64,000 bases of DNA from Hymenopus coronatus (lineage: Eukaryota; Arthropoda; Insecta; Mantodea; Hymenopodidae), in the NCBI GenBank assembly GCA_030762935.1, contig CM060895.1, positions 28,386,501 to 28,450,500 on the forward strand. The letters are read 5' to 3'. The notes beneath the pieces were generated by a model that had not been told where the DNA came from, searched no databases, and saw only the letters and a list, made by a program, of their open reading frames with translations. Below, piece after piece: positions 35,450 to 46,492 of this stretch; position 1 is the stretch's first letter, and each line of letters opens with the position of its first letter. The position numbers were made by a program, and so were the translations under genes.

Positions 35450-36350
35450 TTTGTAATAATTATGCATTACTTACTTAACATTCATTCAGAACATGTTTCT
35501 AAATACTTTTTTTCATCATTAGCTTTTTGTTAAGAAAAATGTAAGCATGTTTACTATGCAGTTGTAAAAATTTTCTTTCACTTACCTAACCTGTGAAAGA
35601 AAGTTACACATCCTCAAGTTTGGAGCTTAGTTTAATCACCAAAAGATGCAAACTGATTTGGGGGCTGAGTTACCATTCTGTAATATTATATAATGATGCA
35701 AAAATGCATAATGTAATGTCATTAATATTCCTTAAATTTTACTGAAGTAATTTATAATTATACCATAAAATACAAATGCAGTTGAAAGTTCATATTTACT
35801 TGTCTACAGGGCTGCATTTATTTTTATCTCTATTTTCATCCAAACTTCAGGAAGGGTCAAGGTGCAAACTTCATAGAATCAATTGGTATGGATGGAAGGA
35901 TTAAAAAATAAGTCATTTTATTTTAATGCTACATTATGAGTTAAAATAAATAAGCTGTAATATGTAATAAATGGTTTACTGCTCTTGCAGAAGTCTACCA
36001 ATACCCCACACAGTAATAACCATAAAATTGCAGGAATGTGGACTGGTGTGGCCTTTAGATCAAAGATAATAACATACAGATTGAAACTTGAATACAAAAT
36101 GGTAACCTATAACATGAAAATCATTGTTTATATACTGTTATATACTTAATTACATGGGCCAAAAATATTTAGCAATGGCAAGGTGCACACAACTGACAGT
36201 CACCAACTATTTTGTTGATTGTAATAGACATGTATTTTAATAGAGGCAAGGATAGGACTTATAAAGTAGTTGGGCTGACAAAAAAGATGAGGCATATTCT
36301 ATTTTCTCATCAACTTGACCTAATCTGATTACTTTTGATGACAACGAAAA
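35450..36350. other. Intron 6 stretch, nothing recognised
   Basis: No reading frame or repeat recognised. Confidence 0.45.
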
Positions 36351-36470
36351 AAAACAACAAAAAAAACACACACACGCACGCACACACACCCCCATCCCCA
36401 CCCACCCACACCCTCACCCACCCCTATGCACCCACATGCACGCACCCCCCCTCCCTCTCTCACTCACATA
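36350..36470. repeat. CA/CCCA-rich low-complexity tract
   Basis: A-rich lead then (CA)n, CACCCA and CACGCACC mixtures, strongly strand-asymmetric (almost no G). Confidence 0.9.
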
Positions 36471-36479
36471 GCCTTGAGC

Positions 36480-38330
36480 ACACGACTCAATTTAGTGGTT
36501 AAAGCTGTGCAATGGATATTAGTGCAGAGACACTGTTTATTGAAGTACAGAAATGTTGCCCTTTGTATAATATTGCCAGTACAGGTTATCAAGACATAAA
36601 CACAAAGAAAAATGATGAGAGGAAGTATGTGTGGAACTGATTGGGAACTGGTTTGGAGTTGAAGGATAAAACAAAAAGGGTTAAGAAAATGCTAATTTTA
36701 ATTTTGCATTAAGGAATTGTTGGCTGTCAAATGGATGAACCCAGAATTCTTGATTTTCAGTTTATCATTAATATCTCAGATATAGCTATGCATCACAATT
36801 GTTGTGCATTCGTTTTCATTCACAATCACCCACAAACTGATAGTTGTGTGTTCTTAAAAGTTGTCTAATATGTGCATTTATTTACGGTCATTTCAGTTGG
36901 CCACTGTTGTCATTCGTGTGTGCCCTCCCAAAGGGGGAAAAAAAATACATTACCTATTGTTGGAATTGCAGGGTATCCTCATGACTGCCTTCATCGCATC
37001 ATTGTTCCTAGAAAACTGGGTCTTCATTCTCATGTTCTTTCCATAAAATATTGTCTACTACAATCTTTGTAAAATTCTTTTCAACAATATCAGGTATAAT
37101 CAGTCCCCAATCATGCAAAATCAACTTGAAAATATGTTGCAGTAAAAGTTGCTTGATTTTCCCAGTTCTTATTGTCTTGTGCATATTGTCCAACACCCAC
37201 TTAGTCTAAAAATGTTTAAAGCTTATTTATGGAGATTCTTAATGGTTTTGGAATGGATGTAAGTCCTCCTGGGATAATCACTTGATAGGTTTTGGTTGGT
37301 GGTAATTATGTTAAAATGCATTAACTAAGTAACCATGAAAGCTGTGAAGTACAAGAATAGACTATGGATGAAGCAAGAATTTATTTTATTCATTTGTAAT
37401 AATCATTGCAAACAGTAATTTATTATACCATGATTCTTAATGGTTACCAAAGCTTGCAACATACAATGTTGTACATGACACAACAGTATCAGTCTGCTTG
37501 GTGCTAAGTGGAATGTTGGGCAAGGTTACATGGGCCTGTGGTCACTCCTCACCTCTCTATCCAATTTGCCAATCACATGTCTATACCTCTCTCCCTTCCC
37601 TTCACTCCTTTTCCTACTCAGCAATGCTTGAGACCTCAGTCACCAGGCCCGTAATATGAAATTTAGCATTCATGTGATTGTTGTTGGAATTTTAAATGCT
37701 TGTAGACAAATTAGTGTTATTTAAAATGAATAAAGTGTATTATTTATTGAAAACTCCCTTTCATGGTAATCATACTAATTATGTTATTTTGGAATGAACA
37801 GCACAGTTGTTTATGCATTTACGGACTAAGCACATTTTATTTTTCAGATCTGGAACTGAAAAGTGTTATAATATAAAATATTACATTTTATGCAATTCTG
37901 CCATTAGAAAGAGATTGTTATTCAATTCCATATCATGAATAGTTTTGTCTCATAATGACACTATTCCAATAATAGCAATGACATCATTCAATATTCTAAG
38001 TTGTCATGGCTCTTAAAGAGAATATAAAACTATTTTGTGAAATTCTTTATTCTTTATTTCTCTGAGCAATAAAGATGCAAAAATCTCTTTGCAGTATTAA
38101 TTCCTTCAGCAATATGAATGTGATATGACGTCCTGTGCATGACTGTTAAATAATCCAGTTTACTAATGGATAACATCAGATAACTTCATTAAATAATGCA
38201 AACTTTGACATCTGAATTTATGGCATACAGTATAAGGCAAGATAGAAGTAGCTAACCTATCAAACCAAGGATTGAGGAATTGTATCTCGTCAAAATGTAC
38301 AATGGCTCTCCCAGAGGTACCCGAAAATAA
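36480..38330. other. Intron 6 stretch, nothing recognised
   Basis: No coding similarity or repeat boundary recognised in about 1.8 kb. The open frames present are short and AT-driven. Confidence 0.45.
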
Positions 38331-38334
38331 AAAA

Positions 38335-38637
38335 TGGCATGTTATTTATGGATGCTCCTTAACTATTATGGTTCTCAGCGTCCCACTCTAAATTGGATGT
38401 GAAAGACTGCTTAATTTTGCTCAAAGGTCTCTCTATCAGTCTTGAGGTTCTTTTACGTGCCATAAATCTATGACACAGGACCAACAGCTTTACTTCTCTT
38501 CTGAAGGAAGCCATGATAAGGATTTTTGCACCGGAAAAAATCCATCGTCCTCCGCCAAGTTTGAACCTAAGACCTTGGATATATGAAGTTATTAGCATGG
38601 TAATCATTACACCACGGAGGGTGACAATAAGTACTTG
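38335..38637 (-). repeat. SINE, family I (tRNA-derived), copy 1
   Basis: On the minus strand it starts CACCCTCCGTGGTGTAATGA, an RNA polymerase III A-box-like segment. About 35 bases later AGGTTCAAACTTGG stands for the B box. The body (GAGGACGATGG, GAGAGACCTTTGAGCAAAAT) matches copy 2 at 40101-40398 over the whole length. Confidence 0.85.
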
Positions 38638-38750
38638 ACCTGACATATAGATAGCTGATCAAAAGAATCAAAATACTGGAAGAGGTAACAGTGAAGCATA
38701 ATTACATATTAGTTATAAAATGAGCCGAATTTACACTTGAATTTCTTCAC

Positions 38751-39206
38751 TAAGTAATAAATTACCTGGACATATTTCACAGGCATATGTTGCCTACATC
38801 ATCAACAGGTTTCGACTGGCCGGCCTGTTGTTGGTATTTTTTGTGGACTGCTCTCCTTTCTCTGGTGTCTGATAAATGAACTTGTAGAGCGGGTTTTATC
38901 GGCGGGAATTTCAAAATTCATAAGACTAGGTTTCTGCTTTAAAATAAAGATAATTTCCCATATGTTTAAAATCAGTACAGCGACCGCTAGAATTAAACAT
39001 GTGGGAAAAGATCTTTATTTTAAAGCAGAAACCTAACCTTATGAATTTTGGAATTCCTGCTGATGACAACCCGCTCAACATTTATCAGCCACCAGAGAAA
39101 GGAGAGGAGTCCACAAAAAATACCAACAACAGGCCGACCAGTCGAAAGCTGTTGATAATGTAGGCAACAAAAGCCTGCGAAACATGTCCAGGTAATTTAT
39201 TACTTA
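38751..39206. mobile_element. Fold-back element 4: two PLE 3' ends head to head
   Basis: Arms of about 215 bases meet near 38970-38992. Each arm encodes the end of a PLE endonuclease (LMNFGIP, NPLNIYQPPEKGE in the right arm). The 3' flank is hammerhead-like: CCTG or GCTG, then TTGATGA or TTGATAA, a stem AGGC...GCCT, GAA, ACATGT, C and CAGG at 39148-39192. The first core C is T in both arms. The unit is a shorter version of the dimer at 25-28 kb, so it links the small fold-backs to PLEs. Confidence 0.85.
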
Positions 39207-40769
39207 TAGATAGCTGTTGTTGTTACAAACAACAATGGTATAAAAGTACCAACTTTAGAAAGATTAAGTTTGAAATTTGATGATTTTACATTGTTTAGCA
39301 TTTGTTTGGCAGCCATCATTAGTGAATGCTCTCAGTGAATTTGTAAATATGGATAAAACTGGTCATCGTTATGTGATTCATTACTTTCATTTGAAAGGTC
39401 CTAGTCCGACTAATATTAAAGCTGAGCTAGATTTTACTTTTGGGGAGTCTGGGCCTTCATTTACAACAGTAAAATATTGGGTGGCAGAGTTTAAGCATGG
39501 CCATATAAACTGCCAAGATAAACATTACAGTGGTTGACCAAATGAGGTTACCAGTCCAGAAATTGTAAAGAAACTCCACAAAATGGTACTGGATGACTGT
39601 CAACTGAAAAAGCGCAAGCTAGCAGACATTGCAGGCATTCTAAAAAATTCTGTACATCATATACTGACTGGATATGAACAAGTTATGTGCAAGGTGGGTG
39701 CCACGTTTGCTCACAATAGAACAAAAACAGCATTGTAAGGATGTTTCAGTCGAGTGTTTGGCAATGTTTCACTGCAATAAAGCTGAGTTTCTGCATTAAT
39801 TCATAACAAAGGATGAAACCTGGGTCCATCACTTCACACCTGAGACAAAAGAACAATCAAAACTGTGGATTGGAAGGTTAGAATCGGCTCCAAAGAAGGC
39901 AAAGACAGTTCTATCTGCAGGCAAGATCATGGTGTCAGTTTTCTGGAATGCATGCAGGATAATTTTCATTGATTATCTCAAAAAAGAAAAAGTAATCAAT
40001 GGGGCATATTATGTGAACTTGTTAAAGCATTTGAGTGATGAGATTGAGCAAAAAACAGTCGCATTTAGTGAAAAGAAAGTTTTGTTTCCTCAAGACAATG
40101 AAAATGGGAATGGCATTTTATTTATGGACGCTCTTTAACTGCTGTGGTTCTCAGCGTCCCATTCTATACTGGGCGTGAAAGACTGCTTAATTTTACTCAG
40201 AGGCCTCTCTATCAGGGTTGAGGTTCTTTTACATGCCGTAAATCTACGACATGGGACCAACAGTTTTACTTCCCTTCCGAAGGAAGCTATGCTAAGGATT
40301 TTTACGCCCGAAAAAATCCATCGTCCTCCACCGGGTTTGAACCCACGATTTTGGGTATATGAAGACAGCATGGTAACCATTACACCACGGAGGGCGACCC
40401 TCAAGACAATGCACCAGTTCACACGTCTATAATCGCCATAGCCAAAGTCAAAGAGTTAAAGTTTGAATTGCTTCCTCATACACCCTATTTGCCAGATTTA
40501 ACCCCCTCTGGTCATTTTCTGTTTCCAAATTTGAAGAATGGCTTGATAATAGAAGATCAGCCAACAATGAAGAGGTGGATTCTGCAGTTGATGGCTAATT
40601 TTGCAGACTTCAATAGTTCTCACTATAAACAGGGTATCAAAGCTATTAAACATCACTGGGAAAAGTGTATTGAGCTGAAAGGAGACTATGTGGAGAAATA
40701 AAGATATTTTTCTCCAAAATTGTTGTGCTTTCTTTGTTAGGTCGGGTGCTTCTGGGCCAGCCCCCGTAT
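39207..40769 (+). mobile_element. Mariner element, decayed, broken by a SINE
   Basis: Plus-strand transposase relic: LAFVWQPSLVNALSEFVN, GHRYVIHYFHLKGPSPTNIK, TTVKYWVAEFKHG, LADIAGILKNSVHHIL. After frameshifts it has EQSKLW-like sequence (about 39850), SAGKIMVSVFWNACRIIF, then FPQDN...DNAPVHTSIIAIAK split by the SINE at 40101-40398. It ends TPYLPDLTPSGHFLFPNLKN and ELKGDYVEK. The third catalytic Asp has changed (PSG for PSD). The right inverted end lies near 40740-40769 (GGGCCAGCCCCCGTA). Its left inverted end is missing where fold-back 4 abuts. Confidence 0.85.
40101..40398 (-). repeat. SINE, family I (tRNA-derived), copy 2, with 13-bp target duplication
   Basis: 298 bases between direct repeats CCTCAAGACAATG (40088-40100 and 40399-40411). 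Minus strand starts GGTCGCCCTCCGTGGTGTAA with A-box-like GTGGTGTAATGG and has B-box-like GGTTCAAACCC about 40 bases on. The duplicated bases are transposase codons (QDNAP region) of the host mariner, giving exact boundaries. Confidence 0.93.
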
Positions 40770-41734
40770 GTTCTGTATTCAAGAAAAACTGTGGAAACAG
40801 ATGGGGAGGACCCAAATAAAGCAATCGGTATGATGGCATGACTGGTTGCTGACACATTTCGATTGAATGCGTATAGGTACATGCATTTTATATATTTTTT
40901 TCTTTTTTTTTTGGGGTAAAAAAACTCAGTCTCATTATTATACAACATTATAAGCTCAGGTAATAGTGCAGTTATCATGTGTCCAAATGGCCATGCAGAC
41001 TAAGGCATGTTATGAGAGAGTTGGCCATACTGATATGGTTTTAGGTTTGCTCCCCAAAGTAACAAAATATTTCTTTTACTTTTTTATTTTAACCCATCTC
41101 CTCCATTATGAGGTACCCTTGAATGAGTTAAATAAATAAAATCTGAGTTTATAATTACTTACCATACTGTACTGATCCTACATCATATTCTGTAACACCT
41201 ACCCACTTTTCCCAGGAAGGGAATGCATGTGCATTCCTACTTATCAGTTCAACACACCAGGTAATAAATAACAAATGAAGTTTAGAGAGAAGCTAACTTG
41301 CCGTTCATATGAAGATGCTGTCTTTTGTGTTAGTTATGGATGATGAATTATTACAATTGACAGTGCTAGAGTGTATAAAATGCATCCATCTTGTATATAA
41401 TTTTAATACGACACTTGTTGCAAAAACTATGAGTGCAGCAAACATCCACTTGTGCTATAATTATCATGATTATTCATTTGTTACAAAAATTACTACTTCC
41501 AGAAATTACAACAATTATTGGCATTAATAAATTAAGATATTTTCTCCTAAGCAATTTGCATTGATATAAGGACATCTTTTAAGATTCTAACTTTATGGCA
41601 AAGTTATGTATAAGTTTTGACAACACTAACACAAATCTGACAAAAAAATGTAATGGTTAATGAGAAAATTAATTTAAAATAAGGCAGCAGAAAAATAAAA
41701 CATATTTTTGACTGCATTGTTTCTATGTTTACAG
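40770..41734. other. Intron 6 end, nothing recognised
   Basis: AT-rich, with a T-run at about 40890-40910; no coding or repeat similarity before the ACP exon. Confidence 0.5.
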
Positions 41735-41953
41735 GAATTCGTGATCTCAAAATAGTTAGTTTGCAATCTACATTGGCTGAAGTAGGAATGGATTCCATGA
41801 TGGGAGTAGAAATAAAACAATACTTAGAGAGAGACTTTAACATCTATCTCACTCCAAAGGAAGTTCGAAATCTTACATTTTCTCAGCTTATTGAGCTTTC
41901 TACCACTAATGAAGAAGATGAAGAAAAATGCAATGGTATTGCAACTATTGAAA
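41735..41953 (+). CDS. FASN: FASN exon g: acyl carrier protein domain
   Basis: This exon encodes most of the ACP domain, which carries the growing chain on a 4'-phosphopantetheine arm. It reads IRDLKIVSLQSTLAEVGMDS then MMGVEIKQYLERDF. The attachment Ser of GMDSMM is encoded at 41794-41796. After the third helix (TPKEVRNLTFSQLIELS) comes an acidic linker (NEEDEEK) towards the thioesterase. It is 219 nt and ends in phase 1 before GTAAGA. It is separated from the previous exon by a 10.5 kb intron packed with PLE, LINE, SINE and mariner sequence. Confidence 0.95.
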
Positions 41954-42107
41954 GTAAGATTCTCTGAAAATGTTTAATGGTGCATTATGTTTCTGTCTTT
42001 CTGATAAATAATAAACACTGTGTTTTCTCAAGGTGCTTTAGTAAAAGCTTTGGTGTTTCTTGGATGCCTATAGTTCCACAGAAAGTGTATGAAAACATAG
42101 TTAACGT

Positions 42108-42150
42108 GGTGGCGGTGGCGGTGGCGGTGACGGTGGCAGTGGTGGTGGTT
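42108..42150. repeat. (GGTGGC)n G-rich tract in intron 7
   Basis: GTGGTGGCGGTGGCGGTGGC followed by further GGTGAC/GGTGGC/GGTGGT units, strongly G-rich on the sense strand, in the 0.7 kb intron between ACP and TE exons. It could form a G-quadruplex in the pre-mRNA. Confidence 0.9.
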
Positions 42151-42679
42151 TAGGTCTCACAACTCCTGCAGTAATTGGTGCCCGAACAACACAATAAGGT
42201 TAAAAGTCAAATTCTAGACCCGCATCCTAGAACATCAAAATACAAGAAAACTCTAGTTAAAACAGAATGTGGTTTTGAAAACTGCCTCAATCATTGGGGT
42301 TTAGATGTGCAGTCCCCTTGGCATGCCTACAATTGCTGGGCCACAAACTGTTTCACTTCTCTACTTCTAAAAAACATCCCTTGACTGCACCTTGCTAGTT
42401 TAGGACCCTCAGCGGCTTAGCAACCTCAAAATATAAGTATGGCAACATTTGTTAGTCATCTACAATTGTGAATGACAACAGCGCATCTGCAGGGCATATC
42501 AGCAAACTGTTTATGCTTAACAACTAAAGGTATTGAAGAATGTCCTTGTTTGAAATATGAAATTGTATTTACCTTATTCTTATTTTTACTGTTGGTCTCT
42601 TTTATAACTGGTATAAATAACTGGAAGACTTCATTATTTTATAAAGGTTCATTACTTGATGACTTTTTGTTCTTATCAG

Positions 42680-42966
42680 CTCAAGATAGTGAACTTGAGG
42701 GAATGCAAATTGTTTTCCGGGTGATTGGAGATGAGGAAACATCTTTACTGGATGTTGTCCAATTGCCTTCATTAATTGACTCTGGAACTGATGTTGAAAA
42801 TGTATTAGAAGCAGCTCCACTTCTTTTTATGATACCAGGAGTTGAAGGTATGGCCAGTTCACTTGCACCTCTGGCTGCCAATCTCAAGTATCAGACTATC
42901 TGTCTGCAACTGGGCTACCAAAGCAATTCTCAGACTATCCAGGAATTGGCATTAGGCTTGCTTCCA
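42680..42966 (+). CDS. FASN: FASN exon h: thioesterase domain, N-terminal part
   Basis: The thioesterase releases the finished acyl chain from ACP by hydrolysis. With the split codon from the ACP exon this exon starts TQDSELEGMQIVFRVIG. It then gives VLEAAPLLFMIPGVEGMASS, the first strand and FxIPGxEG loop of the alpha/beta hydrolase, then LAANLKYQTICLQLGYQ and QELALGLLP. It ends in phase 0 before GTAAGT. Length is 287 nt. An in-frame open stretch extends upstream of 42680 but lacks any family similarity, so the TTATCAG acceptor is preferred. Confidence 0.93.
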
Positions 42967-43087
42967 GTAAGTAAAGTTACAAATTAAGAAAAATGTTATT
43001 TACTGTGTAGTCTATATTTATATTTATTACTACATACTACATACTATATCCAATTAAAGTGTTGTGTTCATATATTAGTATTCTAAA

Positions 43088-43094
43088 TGAGAGT

Positions 43095-43163
<69 letters not shown>

Positions 43164-43180
43164 TGTGTGTGTGTGTGTGT
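43088..43180. repeat. (GA)n-(GT)n compound microsatellite
   Basis: About 70 bases of GA then about 18 of GT in intron 8. Confidence 0.97.
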
Positions 43181-43189
43181 CTCCTGGTC

Positions 43190-44050
43190 AGTTTTAGAAT
43201 AAATATAGCATTCCCTTGGAATGCAAGTTAAGTCGTTGGTCCCATATAACATTTGTTTGCATATAAAGAAACCCCATACCTTGAAGAAAAAGTCCTTGGA
43301 TTAAATATGCCATTTTCATGTCTGCAAATTGTGGTTAAATTCTATGGTGCCATATGTAGCTGATGAGTTGATCCTTCATCACCAAGTGTGCATAGTGTGA
43401 CCAACTTACAAACTAAAATTCCCTTGATCAAGAAAACACTGTAAAAGGTATCCCAATAAGCCAACATGGCATGATGGAACTTGAATTGAAATTACAAACA
43501 CATAGCATTGAATTGAAATTACAAACACATAGCATTGAAAAAAAGTGTTCTATGTCAATATAGGTTATAAGACATTGTCAGATTCCTTAGCTGTTAACAA
43601 AGACATTTCACATTCATCTCCCCCAATATTACTTAATCTCAGTCTTTGTGGTATTCCACCCTAAGCATAATGAATTGAGAAAAGGGAGTGACAATTGAAG
43701 TAGTTCAAGAGTTTTAATGCTAACTAGCAGTTACTCTGTTTGTGCTCATATAAGCAAGGCTACTATGGGCAGCATAGGATAGAAGCATTGACCAGGAAGA
43801 ACAGTTCTGAAAACAGTGCTAAATGAATCTATTGTATGGCTTCAGAAATTACCTAATAAAGACTCCTTTTAATGTGGAAGATGGATATATGTAACACAGT
43901 ATTTTTAGTAGATATAGTTTAATTTTAATATATAAATTAATTTAAATACAGGTTTATATTTTAATTCATCTTCAGATAAGCTTCACTCATTGCATGTGCA
44001 AAGAGATGATTAAACATATTACTGATACAGTTATGGTTATCTCTTTGCAG
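43190..44050. other. Intron 8 remainder with a 27-bp tandem duplication
   Basis: A 27-base unit beginning TTGAATTGAAATTACAAACA occurs twice in tandem (43481-43507 and 43508-43534). Nothing else recognised. Confidence 0.85.
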
Positions 44051-44320
44051 CTCATACAAAGTCGCCTAGAACATGGCAAACCATTTGCTCTGTTAGGACA
44101 TTCTTATGGAGGTATTATAGCAATGGAACTTACTCACATATTAGAGACACAGGGAAGAGAGGGACAGTTATTCCTCATTGACAGTGCTCCAGATTTTATT
44201 CGTTTGCTTACAAGGCAAGCCTTAGGAACTGATAATCAAGATGAAATTCAAATCAAACTTCTCTGCCTGTTTTTAAGGCATCTTAATCCGAAGGAAGCAA
44301 CAGCAGCAAATTTTGAAAAG
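44051..44320 (+). CDS. FASN: FASN exon i: thioesterase domain with catalytic serine
   Basis: Acceptor TCTTTGCAG leads in phase 0 to LIQSRLEHGKPFALLGHSYGG. The nucleophile Ser of the GHSYGG elbow is encoded at 44102-44104. It is followed by LFLIDSAPDFIRLL, the strand carrying the LIDSAP motif typical of FASN thioesterases, then a helical insert ending HLNPKEATAANFEK. Length is 270 nt, phase 0 on both sides. The apparently open start about 44 bases upstream is intron read-through. Confidence 0.94.
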
Positions 44321-45066
44321 GTATAAGTCATTAATTTGGTAAGAATGGATTTGACTGTGATTAAATTTCTTCTTAACTATGCAATGCTTGTGGACCAAAT
44401 GGTGTATGTTTAATGGTCTATAACTTTTGCAGAAGTGCTCTCTGTATTAATAATAAATATACGGTGTCCAATACATAAAAAGTAACTTTTACTCTTTTGA
44501 CACTCGCACAACTTTTTTATCCAATACCAATTCTTTGTACTATTCATTTCAATGATACTTTATGCATTTTATATTAATCATAATTCATGCTTGCTCAGAA
44601 ATTCCCTTGAATCTTCTGCATTGGCAAAGCCTGCAGAATTTTTCAGAAGGTGCTTGATAGGACTTGATACAGTTACTACTGCTATAAATATTTACTGTAA
44701 TAAAGAAAATGAGAATGAGACCAACTTCTGTTACACTATGCCACTTTCTAGCAGACACTGACATATCACATGACTGGTTAAGTTATGATGAAATAAAAAT
44801 CACTGTATGTATTGAAACATATTGCTAATATATCTATGGCATTACTGGAATGTCTTTAGGGAAATAGAGAAATTGCGAGAACTGATTGGAAGTGAAGTAT
44901 ATTTAGTATTTGAGTGAATAAAACGTTAGTGAAGTTTGGTAATAAATTAAGTACATTACATGTTATTAATAATAAATTGGATGTGTTACACTGTGAAGCT
45001 CAGTTAACAGTAGTGCACCAATGGTCATTTTTCACAATAATTTTAATGAAGCCATTGTAAGGTATA
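44321..45066. other. Intron 9 start, nothing recognised
   Basis: AT-rich; no coding or repeat similarity before the mariner. Confidence 0.5.
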
Positions 45067-45068
45067 TA

Positions 45069-46402
45069 CGAGGGCCGTTCAGAAAGTAGCCTCCGATCGG
45101 TCACAGTGTGGGTAGTGGGGGGAGTAGCGATGCCATCTGTGCATTCACGCACTCAGCAGGTCAGTCGGCATCAAGCCGTGGTCGAGTGAAAGTCTTACCT
45201 GCGCTAGTTTAGTGTTTGTGGCCGTTTGAAATGTGTACTGCAATAGAAAACCCCGCCAAATGTGAAGTGCGTGCTGTTATAAGGTTTTTTACAGCCAAAG
45301 GATATTCTGCAGCAGCTATTCATCGTGAGCTTTGTGCCGTGTACGGACCAAGAGTTATGAGTGAAGGAGTGGTCCGTGAATGGGTACGTTTATTTAAAAG
45401 TGGACGAGAAAACGTTCATGATGAAGAGAGGAGTGGTAGACCATCATTGGTCACGGACGAACTCGTTCAGACAGTTGATGCAAAAGTTCGTGAAAACCGA
45501 CGTTTCACAATGTCGGAGTTGTCTACTGATTTTCCACAGATTTCTAAGACTCTCTTGTACGAGATAGTGACAGCAAGATTGGGTTACCGTAAGTTCTGTG
45601 CACGATGGGTGCCCAAAATTCTTACCGACCACCACAAAAATCAAAGAATGGCCTCTGCATTAGACTTTCTGTCACGTTATGAGGCCGAAGGTGAACCATT
45701 GTTAAACAGAATCGTGACCGGGGACAAAACCTGGATTAAGTACGTGAACCCTGAGGCAAAAGAACAATCAAAGATGTGGGCACATTCAAATTCGCCTACC
45801 AAACCAATAAAAGCCCGGCAAGAATTTTCTGCCCGAAAATTGATGGCAACGGTGTTTTGGGATGCAAAAGGGGTGTTGTTGGTTGAATTCATGGAACGTG
45901 GGACGACCATTAATCAAGACGTGTACTGTGAAACACTAAAACAATTACGACGGGCTATACAGAACAAACGCTGTGGTATGCTGACTTCCGGTATCGTTTT
46001 TTTGCACGATAACGCCCGTCCTCACTCTGCTCGCAGAACAACAGCCCTTCTTGAGTCCTTCAAGTGGGACGTTGTCAACCATCCACCTTACAGCCCAGAT
46101 CTGGCGCCAAGCGATGATCACCTCTTCATGCATATGAAGAAATGGCTCGGGTCCCAGCGGTTTGATGACGACGAAGAGCTCAAAGATGCGGTCACAGGCT
46201 GGCTCCAGGCACAAGCGGGTGATTTTTATGCAGAAGGAATTTCAAAGCTTGTGAACAGATACGATAAGTGCCTCAATCGTTATGGAAACTATGTAGAAAA
46301 ATAGTGCAAAGATGTAGTTGGAAGATGTATATATTAAAATATTTTATTTAACTTGGCGAATTTCTTGCAATCAACCGGAGGCTACTTTCTGAACGGCCCT
46401 CG
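45069..46402 (+). mobile_element. Intact mariner transposon
   Basis: 1,334 bases with inverted ends of about 28 bases (CGAGGGCCGTTCAGAAAGTA at left, complement at right, nearly perfect) flanked by TA at 45067-45068 and 46403-46404. It encodes one uninterrupted transposase. It is much richer in C, G and CpG than the surrounding intron and shows no decay, in contrast to the other mariner relics in the window, so it is a young insertion and a candidate active copy or very recent descendant of one. Confidence 0.95.
45231..46304 (+). CDS. Mariner transposase, complete
   Basis: 357 codons from ATG 45231 (MCTAIENPAKCEVRAV); an upstream TTG is open too but ATG is preferred. Mariner transposase cuts and pastes the element at TA sites in the nucleus. 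Seen are an N-terminal paired helix-turn-helix region (GYSAAAIHRELCAVYGP; then GRPSLVTDELVQTVDAKV), the WVPKILTDHHKNQR linker (canonical WVPHxLTxxxKxxR), and the catalytic domain. The catalytic triad is complete: Asp165 in VTGDKTW, Asp260 in FLHDNARPHS, Asp295 in SPDLAPSDDHLF, with spacings 94 and 34, the D,D34D pattern. TGDKTW replaces the usual TGDETW. It ends KCLNRYGNYVEK, the normal mariner C-terminus. Confidence 0.95.
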   Translation: MCTAIENPAKCEVRAVIRFFTAKGYSAAAIHRELCAVYGPRVMSEGVVREWVRLFKSGRENVHDEERSGRPSLVTDELVQTVDAKVRENRRFTMSELSTDFPQISKTLLYEIVTARLGYRKFCARWVPKILTDHHKNQRMASALDFLSRYEAEGEPLLNRIVTGDKTWIKYVNPEAKEQSKMWAHSNSPTKPIKARQEFSARKLMATVFWDAKGVLLVEFMERGTTINQDVYCETLKQLRRAIQNKRCGMLTSGIVFLHDNARPHSARRTTALLESFKWDVVNHPPYSPDLAPSDDHLFMHMKKWLGSQRFDDDEELKDAVTGWLQAQAGDFYAEGISKLVNRYDKCLNRYGNYVEK

Positions 46403-46492
46403 TACATGTTCACATGTTGAAGAAGACATGATAGCTGGGGAGTAGTAGGCAAAAGCATTTACACTGCCAACCTTAATATGCCAAGCAATTAC

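Noticed and set aside
40175..40432. 85-codon plus-strand frame near 40.3 kb
   Set aside because: It is antisense of the tRNA-derived SINE; the minus strand has the polymerase III boxes and target duplication.
42472..42679. N-terminal extension of the thioesterase exon with hydrophobic stretch (LFLFLLLVSFITG)
   Set aside because: Open by chance upstream of a good acceptor at 42679; phase from the ACP exon requires the acceptor, and the stretch has no family similarity.
43481..43534. CRISPR-like repeat
   Set aside because: Only two head-to-tail units without spacers in a eukaryotic intron; simple tandem duplication.
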